This document shows positions 1 to 6,469 of a stretch of 7,970 bases of DNA, one piece after another. This DNA is from Candidatus Moraniibacteriota bacterium (GTDB lineage: Bacteria > Patescibacteriota > Minisyncoccia > JAHIHE01 > JAGLIN01). Below the pieces are notes generated by a model. The model ran no database searches, was not told where the DNA came from, and saw only the letters and a program-made list of their open reading frames with translations. The stretch covers positions 1-7,970 of the forward strand of contig DAOWHY010000020.1 in assembly GCA_030641185.1 (NCBI GenBank), read 5' to 3'. The position numbers and the translations under genes are program-made. Position 1 is the first letter of the stretch, and the number at the start of each line of letters is the position of its first letter.

Positions 1-57
1 AAGATATATTTTAAAAGAGAAATTTATTAGTTTTTCAGAGTTTCCTATAAAACCTTA

Positions 58-71
58 CAGACTAAAGTCTG
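58..71. repeat. Small perfect hairpin downstream of pyrG
   Basis: CAGACT-AA-AGTCTG forms a 6-bp perfect stem with a two-base loop, 30 bases past the pyrG stop. In the direction of pyrG transcription it is followed by TAAGGTTTTATAGG, not by a continuous T run, so it is a poor intrinsic terminator. Its CTAAAG apex (CTTTAG on the other strand) is the same as in the hairpins of the element at 6470-6589, and on the minus strand an AGGTTTTA string follows in both. It may be a decayed member of that family. The rest of positions 1-100 shows no gene. Confidence 0.45.
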
Positions 72-100
72 AACTCCAAATCCCGATTGCTCAATACTTA

Positions 101-1738
101 CTACTTCCCAATTCCCGCCTTTACAAACTCCTTAAACAACGGATGCGGTTTCAGCGGTCTTGATTTAAATTCAGGGTGAAATTGCGAGGCGACAAAGAAA
201 GGATGTTTATTTTTTGGTAATTCTATAATTTCCATTAATCTCCCGTCTGGAGAAGTTCCAGAAAAAATTAAATCTTTACTCTCCAAAATTTCAACATAGT
301 CTGGATTAACTTCCCAGCGATGACGATGCCTTTCTGAAATTTCATTAGATTTATAAGCGTTTTTAGCAATTGTTCCATTTTTCAATTTCGCCGGATACGC
401 GCCAAGACGCATTGTCGCCCCAAAATTTCTTTCTTTTAAATTTTTCTTTTGCTCTGGCATAATATCAATCACTGGATGTTCCGTATCTTTATTTATTTCA
501 GAAGTATTCGCGTTTTTTAAATTACAGACATTTCGTGCGTATTCAATGCAAGCAATCTGCATGCCATAGCACAAACCCAAAAAAGGAATTTTGTTTTTGC
601 GTAAATATTCAATCGCTTTTATTTTCCCCTCAATTCCCCTGCTTCCAAATCCTCCCGGAACAATCACGCCATTAAGTTTTTTTAATTCCTTTAATTTTGA
701 AGGGTTTTTTTCATATTCCTCGGAATTTATCCATTCAATAACGGGTTTTTTGTTATTCGCCCAAGCGGCGTGCTTTATCGCTTCAATAACGGAAATATAT
801 GAATCAGACAAAACAAAATCACCTGTATTAAAATATTTCCCGACTATGCCAATTTTAATTGTCTTATCTAAACCCTTAATTTTATTCGCTAATTTTTTCC
901 AATCTTTCAAATCTTTCTTTTTAATTCTCATTCCAAATTTGGAAAGTATTTTCTGCGCCAAATTTTCTTTATCAAAATTAACTGGCACATCGTAAATTGA
1001 ATCGATATCTGGCGCAGAAATAACATTGTCTTTTTCAATATTGCAGAACATAGAAAGTTTTTCTTTCCTTGTTTCATCAAGCGGAACCTCGCTTCGGCAA
1101 ACTATAAAATCCGCTTGAATTCCAGCTGAATTTAGCGTTCGCGCGGCATACTGCGTCGGCTTCGTTTTCATCTCACCGATTTTATTTGGGATTGGAAGAT
1201 AGCTGACCATAAAAACAATGACATCTTTGGGCTGTTTTGATTTCAACATTCTTGCCGCTTCCAAAAATAAAACATTCTGATATTCCCCAATCGTCCCGCC
1301 AATTTCAATCAAAACAAAATCCGCCTTCGTGTCTTTGGCGACTTTTTTTATTCTCCTAATAACTTCCAACGGAATATGCGGCACAACTTCAACGCACTTT
1401 CCATCATATTCTAAATTTCTTTCACGATGAATAACTGACTCATAAACTCTTCCTGTGGTCATATAATTATCAGAAAGAACTTTAATATCTAAAAATCTCT
1501 CATAGTTTCCAATATCTTGATCTGTTTCAATCCCGTCATTAGTCACAAAAACTTCCCCATGCTCAGTTGGGTTCATCGTCCCCGCGTCAACATTTATATA
1601 CGGATCAATTTTCATCGCCGTCACCGAAAATCCCTTGCTCTGCAAAACTTTCCCGACTGAAGCGGTTGTAATCCCCTTTCCTACTCCCGACATTACTCCG
1701 CCGACTATAAAAATGTATTTTGTTTTTTCTTGAGACAT
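101..1738 (-). CDS. pyrG: CTP synthase (glutamine-hydrolysing)
   Basis: This cytosolic enzyme makes CTP from UTP, ATP and glutamine, the last step of de novo pyrimidine nucleotide synthesis. At 545 aa it has the full family length. The N-terminal amidoligase half carries the P-loop (GGVMSGVGKG, residues 13-22), KIDPYINVDAGTMNP (43-57), the metal-binding Asp73 and Glu145, and KTKPTQ (191-196). The C-terminal class-I glutaminase half has PGGFGSRG (361-368), the nucleophile Cys390 in GLCYGMQ, RHRHRWEVN (470-478), and His521/Glu523 in QFHPEF. The segment that is GDIES in well-studied enzymes reads GEYQN (151-155). The gene begins 18 bases after the stop of the PsbP-like gene and may be cotranscribed with it. 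No Shine-Dalgarno sequence precedes the ATG. It ends with tandem stops, TAG TAA. The identification is secure. Confidence 0.98.
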   Translation of the reverse strand: MSQEKTKYIFIVGGVMSGVGKGITTASVGKVLQSKGFSVTAMKIDPYINVDAGTMNPTEHGEVFVTNDGIETDQDIGNYERFLDIKVLSDNYMTTGRVYESVIHRERNLEYDGKCVEVVPHIPLEVIRRIKKVAKDTKADFVLIEIGGTIGEYQNVLFLEAARMLKSKQPKDVIVFMVSYLPIPNKIGEMKTKPTQYAARTLNSAGIQADFIVCRSEVPLDETRKEKLSMFCNIEKDNVISAPDIDSIYDVPVNFDKENLAQKILSKFGMRIKKKDLKDWKKLANKIKGLDKTIKIGIVGKYFNTGDFVLSDSYISVIEAIKHAAWANNKKPVIEWINSEEYEKNPSKLKELKKLNGVIVPGGFGSRGIEGKIKAIEYLRKNKIPFLGLCYGMQIACIEYARNVCNLKNANTSEINKDTEHPVIDIMPEQKKNLKERNFGATMRLGAYPAKLKNGTIAKNAYKSNEISERHRHRWEVNPDYVEILESKDLIFSGTSPDGRLMEIIELPKNKHPFFVASQFHPEFKSRPLKPHPLFKEFVKAGIGK

Positions 1739-1756
1739 AATGTTGATATTTAGATG

Positions 1757-3295
1757 TTATTTTTCTATGAATTTGAAAGTTTGAGTTATTATTTCCAGTA
1801 AATCTAATTCCGATTCCGTAGCACTATCTATTCCTCTCCATTGAATATTGTAAATATAATTATGCTTATTTATATAAATATTCATTCTCTGATATTGCGA
1901 TTGTTCTGGTTTTAAATAACCGGTTTCTAATTCCTCTTTGGATGCTTGTATAGTATCAATATATTGAACATATTTTTTGCCATTAATAATAATTTCATTC
2001 TCTTTAGATAAAATTATCTTCCTATTATATTGTTCATCATCTTTGCTCTTCCAGTTTTGTATTGACAGCTTTAATGGATTATCAATAACAGTCAAAAAAA
2101 TTGAAGTTCCGGGACGAGCATCTGTGCCTAATAAAATTTCAGAAGCAGAAATCAAAACCCCTCTTCTTGGTAATTTTGTAAAATACCATGTCTCCGGATA
2201 TTTCACTTCAAACCCAAACTCCTCATTCCGATAAGTCTGCCAGTCGGAAGTGTCATCTTTTTCTATGAATTTGAACGAAGAAAGGATTCGGTTTCTAATT
2301 TTGGTATAATTTGTTTCATAATCTTCGTAACAATCAAACCTCGCATGGATTATAGATTCATTTTTTTCAAAAATATAAACTGTACCACCTGGCGCTTGTT
2401 TTGGAGCGCCAACATAATCATATGCTATTCCTTTCACGCCATCAACAAAAATTTCCCTTAGATCGTAAACGCCATCTCTTTTTTTAACATCATCTTTAAT
2501 ATTACCTAAAGTGTTATTAGGATCAATTTGATAAATATTAATTACAATTCCTCCTGGCTGATTTGTATGAATATTAATATATGTATGTTTTTTTTCGGAA
2601 ACGACCCAAGTTTTTGGATACTTCACTTCAAACCCAAACTCCTCATTTCGATAAATCTGCCAGTTAGAGGTGTCAGTTTCGTTTCCGCAATCTTCTGGAC
2701 AATTACATTTATTTTCGTCAAAATTATTTATTGTATCGCAAACACCATTTCCACAAGGCATGCAAGTTAAAAAAGGACCGCCTTCAAGTTGTTCACATTC
2801 ACCGCTTTCGTTAATACCAAAGCCCGCCAATCCCTCTAATCCTTCACAACAAACATCTGGTAAATTTTTATTAACTCCTGGGTAGTCATTAATTAATTCC
2901 CCCGCTTTAGCACAATATTCTTCTTCTATAATTTTACATTCACTATTCTCACAAATTGCTTCATTTTTAGTACGACGATAAGAAATCGCATGATGCATCA
3001 TACAATCGTTGCCACATCTTTCTTGTAAAATATTTGTCCAATCATTTAAATAGACTTCATTTATTGCATCTTTTATATAGCAAGTACAATCTAATCTAGT
3101 TCCAATACAATCCGAATCTTGATTGCAAACTTTCCATTTATCAGGTAATTCTTTTATAATTTTATTGCTATTTTGCATTTTAGAATACTCCCCAACAATA
3201 TATCCCCCGCCAATAATAATCGTCCCCATCCCCGCGAAAATAACCACAGATAGAAGAGTTTTCACTGTCATGATTGATAAAGATTCTTTTTTCAT
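1757..3295 (-). CDS. Membrane-anchored Cys-rich protein with two PsbP-like domains
   Basis: This is a 512-aa protein of unknown function. One hydrophobic segment (about residues 13-35) follows a Lys-bearing N-terminus, suggesting a membrane anchor with the rest outside. Residues 57-120 hold eight cysteines (57, 63, 70, 72, 94, 98, 115, 120) and the CNQDSDC start typical of eight-cysteine-cluster domains. Residues 149-203 hold nine more, ending CGNGVC...NKCNCPEDC, a small Cys-rich motif I associate with secreted proteins of uncultured bacteria. Two tandem domains follow (about 209-345 and 349-512). Each opens WQxYRNEEFGFEVKYPxTW and closes FKFIEK, resembling PsbP-like lipoprotein domains. There is no lipobox cysteine near the N-terminus. 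The start is the first ATG, just before the anchor, 34 bases after the hepT stop, with no Shine-Dalgarno sequence. The domain architecture is seen; a role in extracellular binding or envelope function is inference. Confidence 0.85.
   Translation of the reverse strand: MKKESLSIMTVKTLLSVVIFAGMGTIIIGGGYIVGEYSKMQNSNKIIKELPDKWKVCNQDSDCIGTRLDCTCYIKDAINEVYLNDWTNILQERCGNDCMMHHAISYRRTKNEAICENSECKIIEEEYCAKAGELINDYPGVNKNLPDVCCEGLEGLAGFGINESGECEQLEGGPFLTCMPCGNGVCDTINNFDENKCNCPEDCGNETDTSNWQIYRNEEFGFEVKYPKTWVVSEKKHTYINIHTNQPGGIVINIYQIDPNNTLGNIKDDVKKRDGVYDLREIFVDGVKGIAYDYVGAPKQAPGGTVYIFEKNESIIHARFDCYEDYETNYTKIRNRILSSFKFIEKDDTSDWQTYRNEEFGFEVKYPETWYFTKLPRRGVLISASEILLGTDARPGTSIFLTVIDNPLKLSIQNWKSKDDEQYNRKIILSKENEIIINGKKYVQYIDTIQASKEELETGYLKPEQSQYQRMNIYINKHNYIYNIQWRGIDSATESELDLLEIITQTFKFIEK
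2196..2255 (-). repeat. Intragenic direct repeat, copy near the C-terminal PsbP-like domain
   Basis: This 60-base stretch matches 2616-2675 at 54 of 60 positions. It encodes the opening of the second PsbP-like domain (TSDWQTYRNEEFGFEVKYPE). The bases beyond it in the two domains have diverged far more, so only this block looks recently duplicated, converted or constrained. Confidence 0.85.
2616..2675 (-). repeat. Intragenic direct repeat, copy in the first PsbP-like domain
   Basis: This is the partner of 2196-2255, offset by 420 bases, and encodes TSNWQIYRNEEFGFEVKYPK. Six substitutions separate the copies, with no indels. Two of them change the domain-opening protein residues at the Asp/Asn and Thr/Ile positions, and one changes the final Glu/Lys. 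Confidence 0.85.
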
Positions 3296-3329
3296 TTTTT
3301 TGTTTTAAACAATTAAAAAAATTCAAAAA

Positions 3330-3755
3330 CTATTTTTCCGAAAACTTAGCGACATAGCGAGCGTATTTTTTGAAAATCGGAATTCCCTTTTCTAGATTAT
3401 CGTAAACTAAATCCAAATCAAGACTAACATAATCATGAACTAAAATATTTCTAAATCCACCGATTTTCCATAATTGGCTGGAAAAGTTTTTAGGATAAAC
3501 TTTATTTTCTCCAAGAATATCAAAAACCTCATTATGCTCTGCCGGTTTTCTAAAACCATTTTCAGCAATAATCATTTCTCCAATCGTAATCATCGCTTCT
3601 AATATTTGCTGTAAATTACGAGAAATAGCGTCTTGAGCCATTTGGTCAGCCAGAAATTTTTTTCTGTTAACCATTGATTTATACTTTTCCGCCTGTTTGA
3701 TTAGTTTTCCAAGCTGTTCAAGATGAACACTGATTTTGTATTTTGCCGCTGTCAT
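3330..3755 (-). CDS. hepT: HepT-like HEPN-domain toxin (DUF86 family)
   Basis: A 141-aa, largely helical, soluble protein. Its key motif is RNILVHDY (residues 102-109), the R-x4-H-x-Y signature of HepT HEPN ribonucleases. In this family Arg and His form the RNase active site, and the Tyr (here Tyr109) is the residue AMPylated by the partner MntA to silence the toxin. The length is typical. The gene starts 24 bases downstream of the nucleotidyltransferase gene on the same strand, the standard two-gene HEPN/MNT arrangement, so the two are probably cotranscribed. The start is the ATG before TAAKYK; there is no Shine-Dalgarno sequence. The active-site motif is intact, so the toxin is probably functional. 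The family call is firm. Whether it acts in stress, phage defence or plasmid-type maintenance cannot be read from the sequence. Confidence 0.9.
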   Translation of the reverse strand: MTAAKYKISVHLEQLGKLIKQAEKYKSMVNRKKFLADQMAQDAISRNLQQILEAMITIGEMIIAENGFRKPAEHNEVFDILGENKVYPKNFSSQLWKIGGFRNILVHDYVSLDLDLVYDNLEKGIPIFKKYARYVAKFSEK

Positions 3756-3779
3756 TTTTGTAAAACTTATTTATTGAAA

Positions 3780-4202
3780 TTAAAACACTCCTTTAGCTGT
3801 TTGCCGAACATAGATATCACTCCACACCTTTTCAAAATACTGCTCATCAAGCCAATTTCTTAAAACATTAAACTCTAAGTTTTTTCTCTCATTTTCAGCT
3901 GTCTTGTTTTTTTCGTAAATCACTTTTCCTTCTTTAATTATATTGTATTTTAAAAAAAGAGAAGTTTTAGAATCGTTTAAAACCACCAGATCAAGATGAT
4001 CGGTTTTTACTACCCTTAATAATTCAGAAATAATTTTCAATTGATATTGAGAGTATTGATTTTCTTTAACTTTTTTATTTAACAAAACGGCAAAGTCATA
4101 ATCACTTAACTTCGTCGCTTTTCCTGTAGCTTGAGAGCCAAAAAGATAAGCGACTTGAATAGGATATTTTTGGAAGATTTTTTTGTAGGACTTTTGAGAC
4201 AT
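3780..4202 (-). CDS. mntA: MntA-like minimal nucleotidyltransferase antitoxin
   Basis: A 140-aa cytosolic protein of the DNA polymerase beta-like nucleotidyltransferase fold. It has the G-S-x10-D-x-D signature: Gly22-Ser23 (LFGSQATG), then Asp34 and Asp36 (SDYDFAVLL). A likely third metal carboxylate is Asp71 in HLDLVVLND. Characterised MntA enzymes neutralise HepT by adding AMP units to its conserved Tyr; here hepT follows after 24 bases. Residues from about 100 on form a charged, aromatic tail (NWLDEQYFEKVWSDIY) that may contact HepT. The gene starts 26 bases beyond the rplI terminator, so it should need its own promoter, but I find no convincing -35/-10 pair. The catalytic residues are all present, so this looks like an active enzyme. 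Confidence 0.9.
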   Translation of the reverse strand: MSQKSYKKIFQKYPIQVAYLFGSQATGKATKLSDYDFAVLLNKKVKENQYSQYQLKIISELLRVVKTDHLDLVVLNDSKTSLFLKYNIIKEGKVIYEKNKTAENERKNLEFNVLRNWLDEQYFEKVWSDIYVRQTAKGVF

Positions 4203-4227
4203 GAATTATCTTAAAGGAATTTTAAAT

Positions 4228-4258
4228 TAAAAAATGGAGTCAACAACTCCATTTTTTA
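4228..4258 (-). terminator. Intrinsic terminator of rplI (possibly bidirectional)
   Basis: A 13-bp perfect stem (4228-4240 with 4246-4258) has the core ATGGAGT/ACTCCAT and a five-base loop. On the minus strand the right arm ends in six T residues followed by AATTT, giving a canonical U-tract. It abuts the rplI stop codon. The left arm is A-rich, so the structure also reads as a terminator on the plus strand. It separates rplI from the HEPN/MNT pair. Confidence 0.9.
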
Positions 4259-4705
4259 TTACTTATCGCTTTCCACAATTACGCCAATTCTCGTTTCCAA
4301 TCCATGTTCAAGATTTATTATAACCTCGTAATCCCCAACTTCCTTAATCGGTTCCTCAATAACAATTTTATCTTCATCAATTTTAAATCCCTTATCATTA
4401 AGCGACTTGGAAATTTCTTTTGGTTTTATGGCCGCGTAAAGTTTTCCAGACTCGTCAGCTTTGGCCTTAATCGCCACAGAAACCCCTTCTAATTTTTCAG
4501 CAATTCCCTCAGCATTCATTAAATCTTCTTTCGCCTGTTCCTCTTTTTTTATTTTTATCTTTTCCGCTTTCTCCGTCGCGGTTTTAGTGGCAATCTCCGC
4601 GTACCCTTTTGGAATTAAAAAATTCCTGGCATAGCCATCAGCGACTTCTTTAACATCGCCAATCCCTCCTAAATTTTCAACATCTTTTATAAGTATTACT
4701 TTCAT
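4259..4705 (-). CDS. rplI: 50S ribosomal protein bL9
   Basis: A full-length (148 aa) large-subunit protein that binds 23S rRNA near the L1 stalk. The N-terminal rRNA-binding domain begins MKVILIKDVENLG and contains the hallmark YARNFLIPKGYA (residues about 25-36). A Lys/Glu-rich connecting helix (about 42-76) links it to the C-terminal domain (about 77-145). The gene sits alone between acyP and the HEPN/MNT pair, not next to rpsF, ssb or rpsR as in many bacteria. A terminator lies directly after the stop. No Shine-Dalgarno sequence precedes the ATG, which is unusual for a highly expressed ribosomal gene in a bacterium that uses them. Some CPR lineages (for example Microgenomates) are reported to lack bL9, so its presence fits a parcubacterial relative better. 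Confidence 0.97.
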   Translation of the reverse strand: MKVILIKDVENLGGIGDVKEVADGYARNFLIPKGYAEIATKTATEKAEKIKIKKEEQAKEDLMNAEGIAEKLEGVSVAIKAKADESGKLYAAIKPKEISKSLNDKGFKIDEDKIVIEEPIKEVGDYEVIINLEHGLETRIGVIVESDK

Positions 4706-4720
4706 AGCTTTAATTAAATT

Positions 4721-4788
4721 AGTAAATAGTAAATAGACAATAGTAATTAATAAACAATAAATTTACCAATTACTATTCACTGCTTACT
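4721..4788. repeat. AT-rich degenerate inverted repeat between rplI and acyP
   Basis: AATAGTAATT (4739-4748) pairs perfectly with AATTACTATT (4768-4777) around a 19-base loop. The outer AGTAAATAG (4721-4729) and CTGCTTACT (4780-4788) match with two mismatches. The left side is also a short tandem (AGTAAAT twice). There is no T run after the stem in either orientation, so it is not a canonical terminator. With such an AT-rich composition, part of the pairing could be chance. Confidence 0.5.
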
Positions 4789-4797
4789 TGTTTTATC

Positions 4798-5073
4798 TTA
4801 CACTATAATCTCAAATTTATCAAATTTATTTTCACAATCTCCCCATTTGATTTTTATCCCCTCAACTACCGCATTTTCCGAACCGTTACAACACCATTTA
4901 ATCAGTCTTTTTAAATTTTCTTCTTCACCCTCCGCTAAAATTTCAACTTCATTATCCAATGTATTTTTTACCCACCCAGTCAGACCAAATTCCTCCGCTT
5001 TTTTCTTTGTATTCGCTCTATAAAAAACGCCTTGAACATTGCCGGAAATTAATAAATGAATTTTTTTAAACAT
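4798..5073 (-). CDS. acyP: Acylphosphatase
   Basis: A 91-aa small cytosolic enzyme that hydrolyses acyl phosphates such as carbamoyl phosphate or 1,3-bisphosphoglycerate. The two catalytic residues are visible: Arg19 in GNVQGVFYR (the phosphate-binding loop, residues 11-19) and Asn37 in GLTGWVKNT. The length and ferredoxin-like pattern match the family. The frame stays open to 5190, but those 39 extra codons are translated palindromic repeat (5112-5225) plus its flank. MFKKIHLLISG is the normal family N-terminus and its ATG at 5073 is the only sensible start. No Shine-Dalgarno sequence precedes it. It may share a transcript with the protease upstream or with rplI 92 bases downstream. Physiological roles of acylphosphatases are still uncertain. 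Confidence 0.93.
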   Translation of the reverse strand: MFKKIHLLISGNVQGVFYRANTKKKAEEFGLTGWVKNTLDNEVEILAEGEEENLKRLIKWCCNGSENAVVEGIKIKWGDCENKFDKFEIIV

Positions 5074-5111
5074 AACATAACATCTTAAACTATAAAACAA
5101 CAAGATTAATT

Positions 5112-5225
5112 TGTCATTGCGAGCCCGCAGGCGAAGCAATCCCGTAACTACACGCAAGAAGTATAGTATCGGGATTGCTTCGTCGCTCAATTATCCTTCG
5201 GATAATTTTACTCCTCGCAATGACA
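5112..5225. repeat. 114-bp palindromic element (MITE/REP-like) between protease and acyP
   Basis: The perfect 12-bp ends TGTCATTGCGAG (5112-5123) and CTCGCAATGACA (5214-5225) enclose a 13-bp inner inverted repeat, CGAAGCAATCCCG (5132-5144) with its complement (5170-5182). The right flank holds a separate 8-bp hairpin, AATTATCC-TTC-GGATAATT (5189-5207). A three-stem fold can therefore form. It carries no ORF of its own and nearly fills the gap between the protease stop (5240) and the acyP start. The GTCATTGCGAG/GAAGCAATC words resemble dispersed intergenic repeats that I recall from many bacterial genomes. GC content is visibly higher than the surrounding DNA. Confidence 0.88.
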
Positions 5226-5239
5226 GTGAAAATTTGTAT

Positions 5240-6445
5240 TTACTTCAACAACTCCAACGCTTTTTCCAACTGCGGATCCACATTATTTTCATAATCTTCA
5301 AAGCTCATTTCAACATCAAAATCAGGTTCAACTCCATTGTTATTAATAACAGTTCTATTTGGAGTCAACCACTCAGCAACCGTGATTTTAATGGATGATC
5401 CATCTTTCAAATGCTTCAATTCTTGCACCGAACCTTTTCCAAATGTTTTCTTTCCAACTAATTTTACGCCCATATTATCCCTAAGCGCTCCGGCTAAAAT
5501 TTCAGACGCGCTTGCGCTCCCCTCATTTATTAAAACTACGATTGGAACATCAAAAAACCTTTTATTTCCAATTGTCTTATGAATGCTTTTTTCATCACCA
5601 TAATCTTCAATAAATACCACTTCTCCACGATCTAAAAATCTGCCAGCAATCTCTTTTACTGTCCCAACATATCCTCCGGTATTATTTCTTAAATCAATAA
5701 TTATCCCGCGTGGATCAATCGCCAATATATCGTCTATTTCATTATCCAGCTCAAAAGTGGTTTCTTCTTTAAACTGACTTATTTTTATGTAAGCAATGTT
5801 ATTTTCCTCAACTTCCCACTCCACCGTTTTTAATATTATAGTATCCCTGATAACCTCAATGTCCTTTAGTTCGTCAAGTCCATTACGAGCTATTGTCAAT
5901 AAAACCTTGGTTCCTTTTTCTCCCCTAATAAGATTTACCGCCCTATCTATGCTCATTCCAATAATTTCTTCTCCATCTACCTCTAATATCTTATCGCCAG
6001 GCAAAAGACCTGCTTTCTCTCCCGGACTATCTTTTAAAGGCGCAATAACCGTTAATAATTTATCTCTGAATCCAATTTCCACTCCAATCCCGCTAAAACT
6101 TCCTTTCATATCTTCATTAAATATTTCACTCTCTTCCGGATCTAAAAAGACAGTGTAAGGGTCTCCTAAAGAATAAACCATTCCTTCTATAGCGCCATAC
6201 ACCATTTCTTGATAATCTAACGGCTCTAAATTATATTTATCTTCTACAACTTTCCACGCGTCCCAAAAAATATCAAAATCCGCTTTTTTCTCAATTTCAT
6301 TTTCACTTCCAATATTTAAATTCACCAGTCCAGTTATATTTTTTTTACTATCTAGAGACTTAACAAAATCATTCGCCCCAAAACCGACACTGAAGCTTAT
6401 TAAAATTATCAGAAATAGAGATATTAGTTTTTTTAGTGGATTCAT
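5240..6445 (-). CDS. S41 family C-terminal processing peptidase (CtpA/Prc type)
   Basis: A 401-aa envelope serine protease. An N-terminal hydrophobic segment (about residues 7-24) is an export signal or anchor. The PDZ domain spans about 115-190, with the carboxylate-binding SGIGVEI (118-124) and GLLPGDKILEVDG (146-158). The S41 core follows, with DLRNNTGG (251-258), the catalytic Ser312 in NEGSASASE, and Lys337 in TFGKGSVQ. Ser312, Asp323 and Lys337 have the same spacing as Ser430, Asp441 and Lys455 of E. coli Prc. Family members cleave near the C-termini of periplasmic or cell-wall proteins, often regulating wall enzymes. The substrate here is unknown. The gene lies between two intergenic palindromes, downstream of an LCP gene, consistent with an envelope role. 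The start is the first ATG before the signal segment; there is no Shine-Dalgarno sequence. Confidence 0.95.
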   Translation of the reverse strand: MNPLKKLISLFLIILISFSVGFGANDFVKSLDSKKNITGLVNLNIGSENEIEKKADFDIFWDAWKVVEDKYNLEPLDYQEMVYGAIEGMVYSLGDPYTVFLDPEESEIFNEDMKGSFSGIGVEIGFRDKLLTVIAPLKDSPGEKAGLLPGDKILEVDGEEIIGMSIDRAVNLIRGEKGTKVLLTIARNGLDELKDIEVIRDTIILKTVEWEVEENNIAYIKISQFKEETTFELDNEIDDILAIDPRGIIIDLRNNTGGYVGTVKEIAGRFLDRGEVVFIEDYGDEKSIHKTIGNKRFFDVPIVVLINEGSASASEILAGALRDNMGVKLVGKKTFGKGSVQELKHLKDGSSIKITVAEWLTPNRTVINNNGVEPDFDVEMSFEDYENNVDPQLEKALELLK

Positions 6446-6469
6446 AAAAATAAAAATTGGAGTTTAAAA

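Noticed and set aside
58..71. Hairpin beyond pyrG as an intrinsic terminator
   Set aside because: The stem is short and weak, and the downstream bases on the minus strand are TAAGGTTTTATAGG, not an uninterrupted T run.
591..995. Plus-strand open frame of 134 codons opposite pyrG
   Set aside because: It lies wholly antisense to a securely identified pyrG, and its translation is low-complexity (Phe/Ser/Leu-rich) with no family signature. The same holds for the other plus-strand frames opposite the PsbP-like, rplI, S41 and LCP genes.
3299..3313. TTGTTT-T-AAACAA palindrome between hepT and the PsbP-like gene as an operator
   Set aside because: It is a short A/T-only-like palindrome in a 34-bp A/T-rich gap, with no second copy in front of mntA to support a toxin-antitoxin operator.
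4203..4250. Promoter for mntA overlapping the rplI terminator (TTGACT or TTGTTG as -35)
   Set aside because: No -10-like hexamer falls at 16-18 bases from either candidate; the best spacing gives only about three matching positions.
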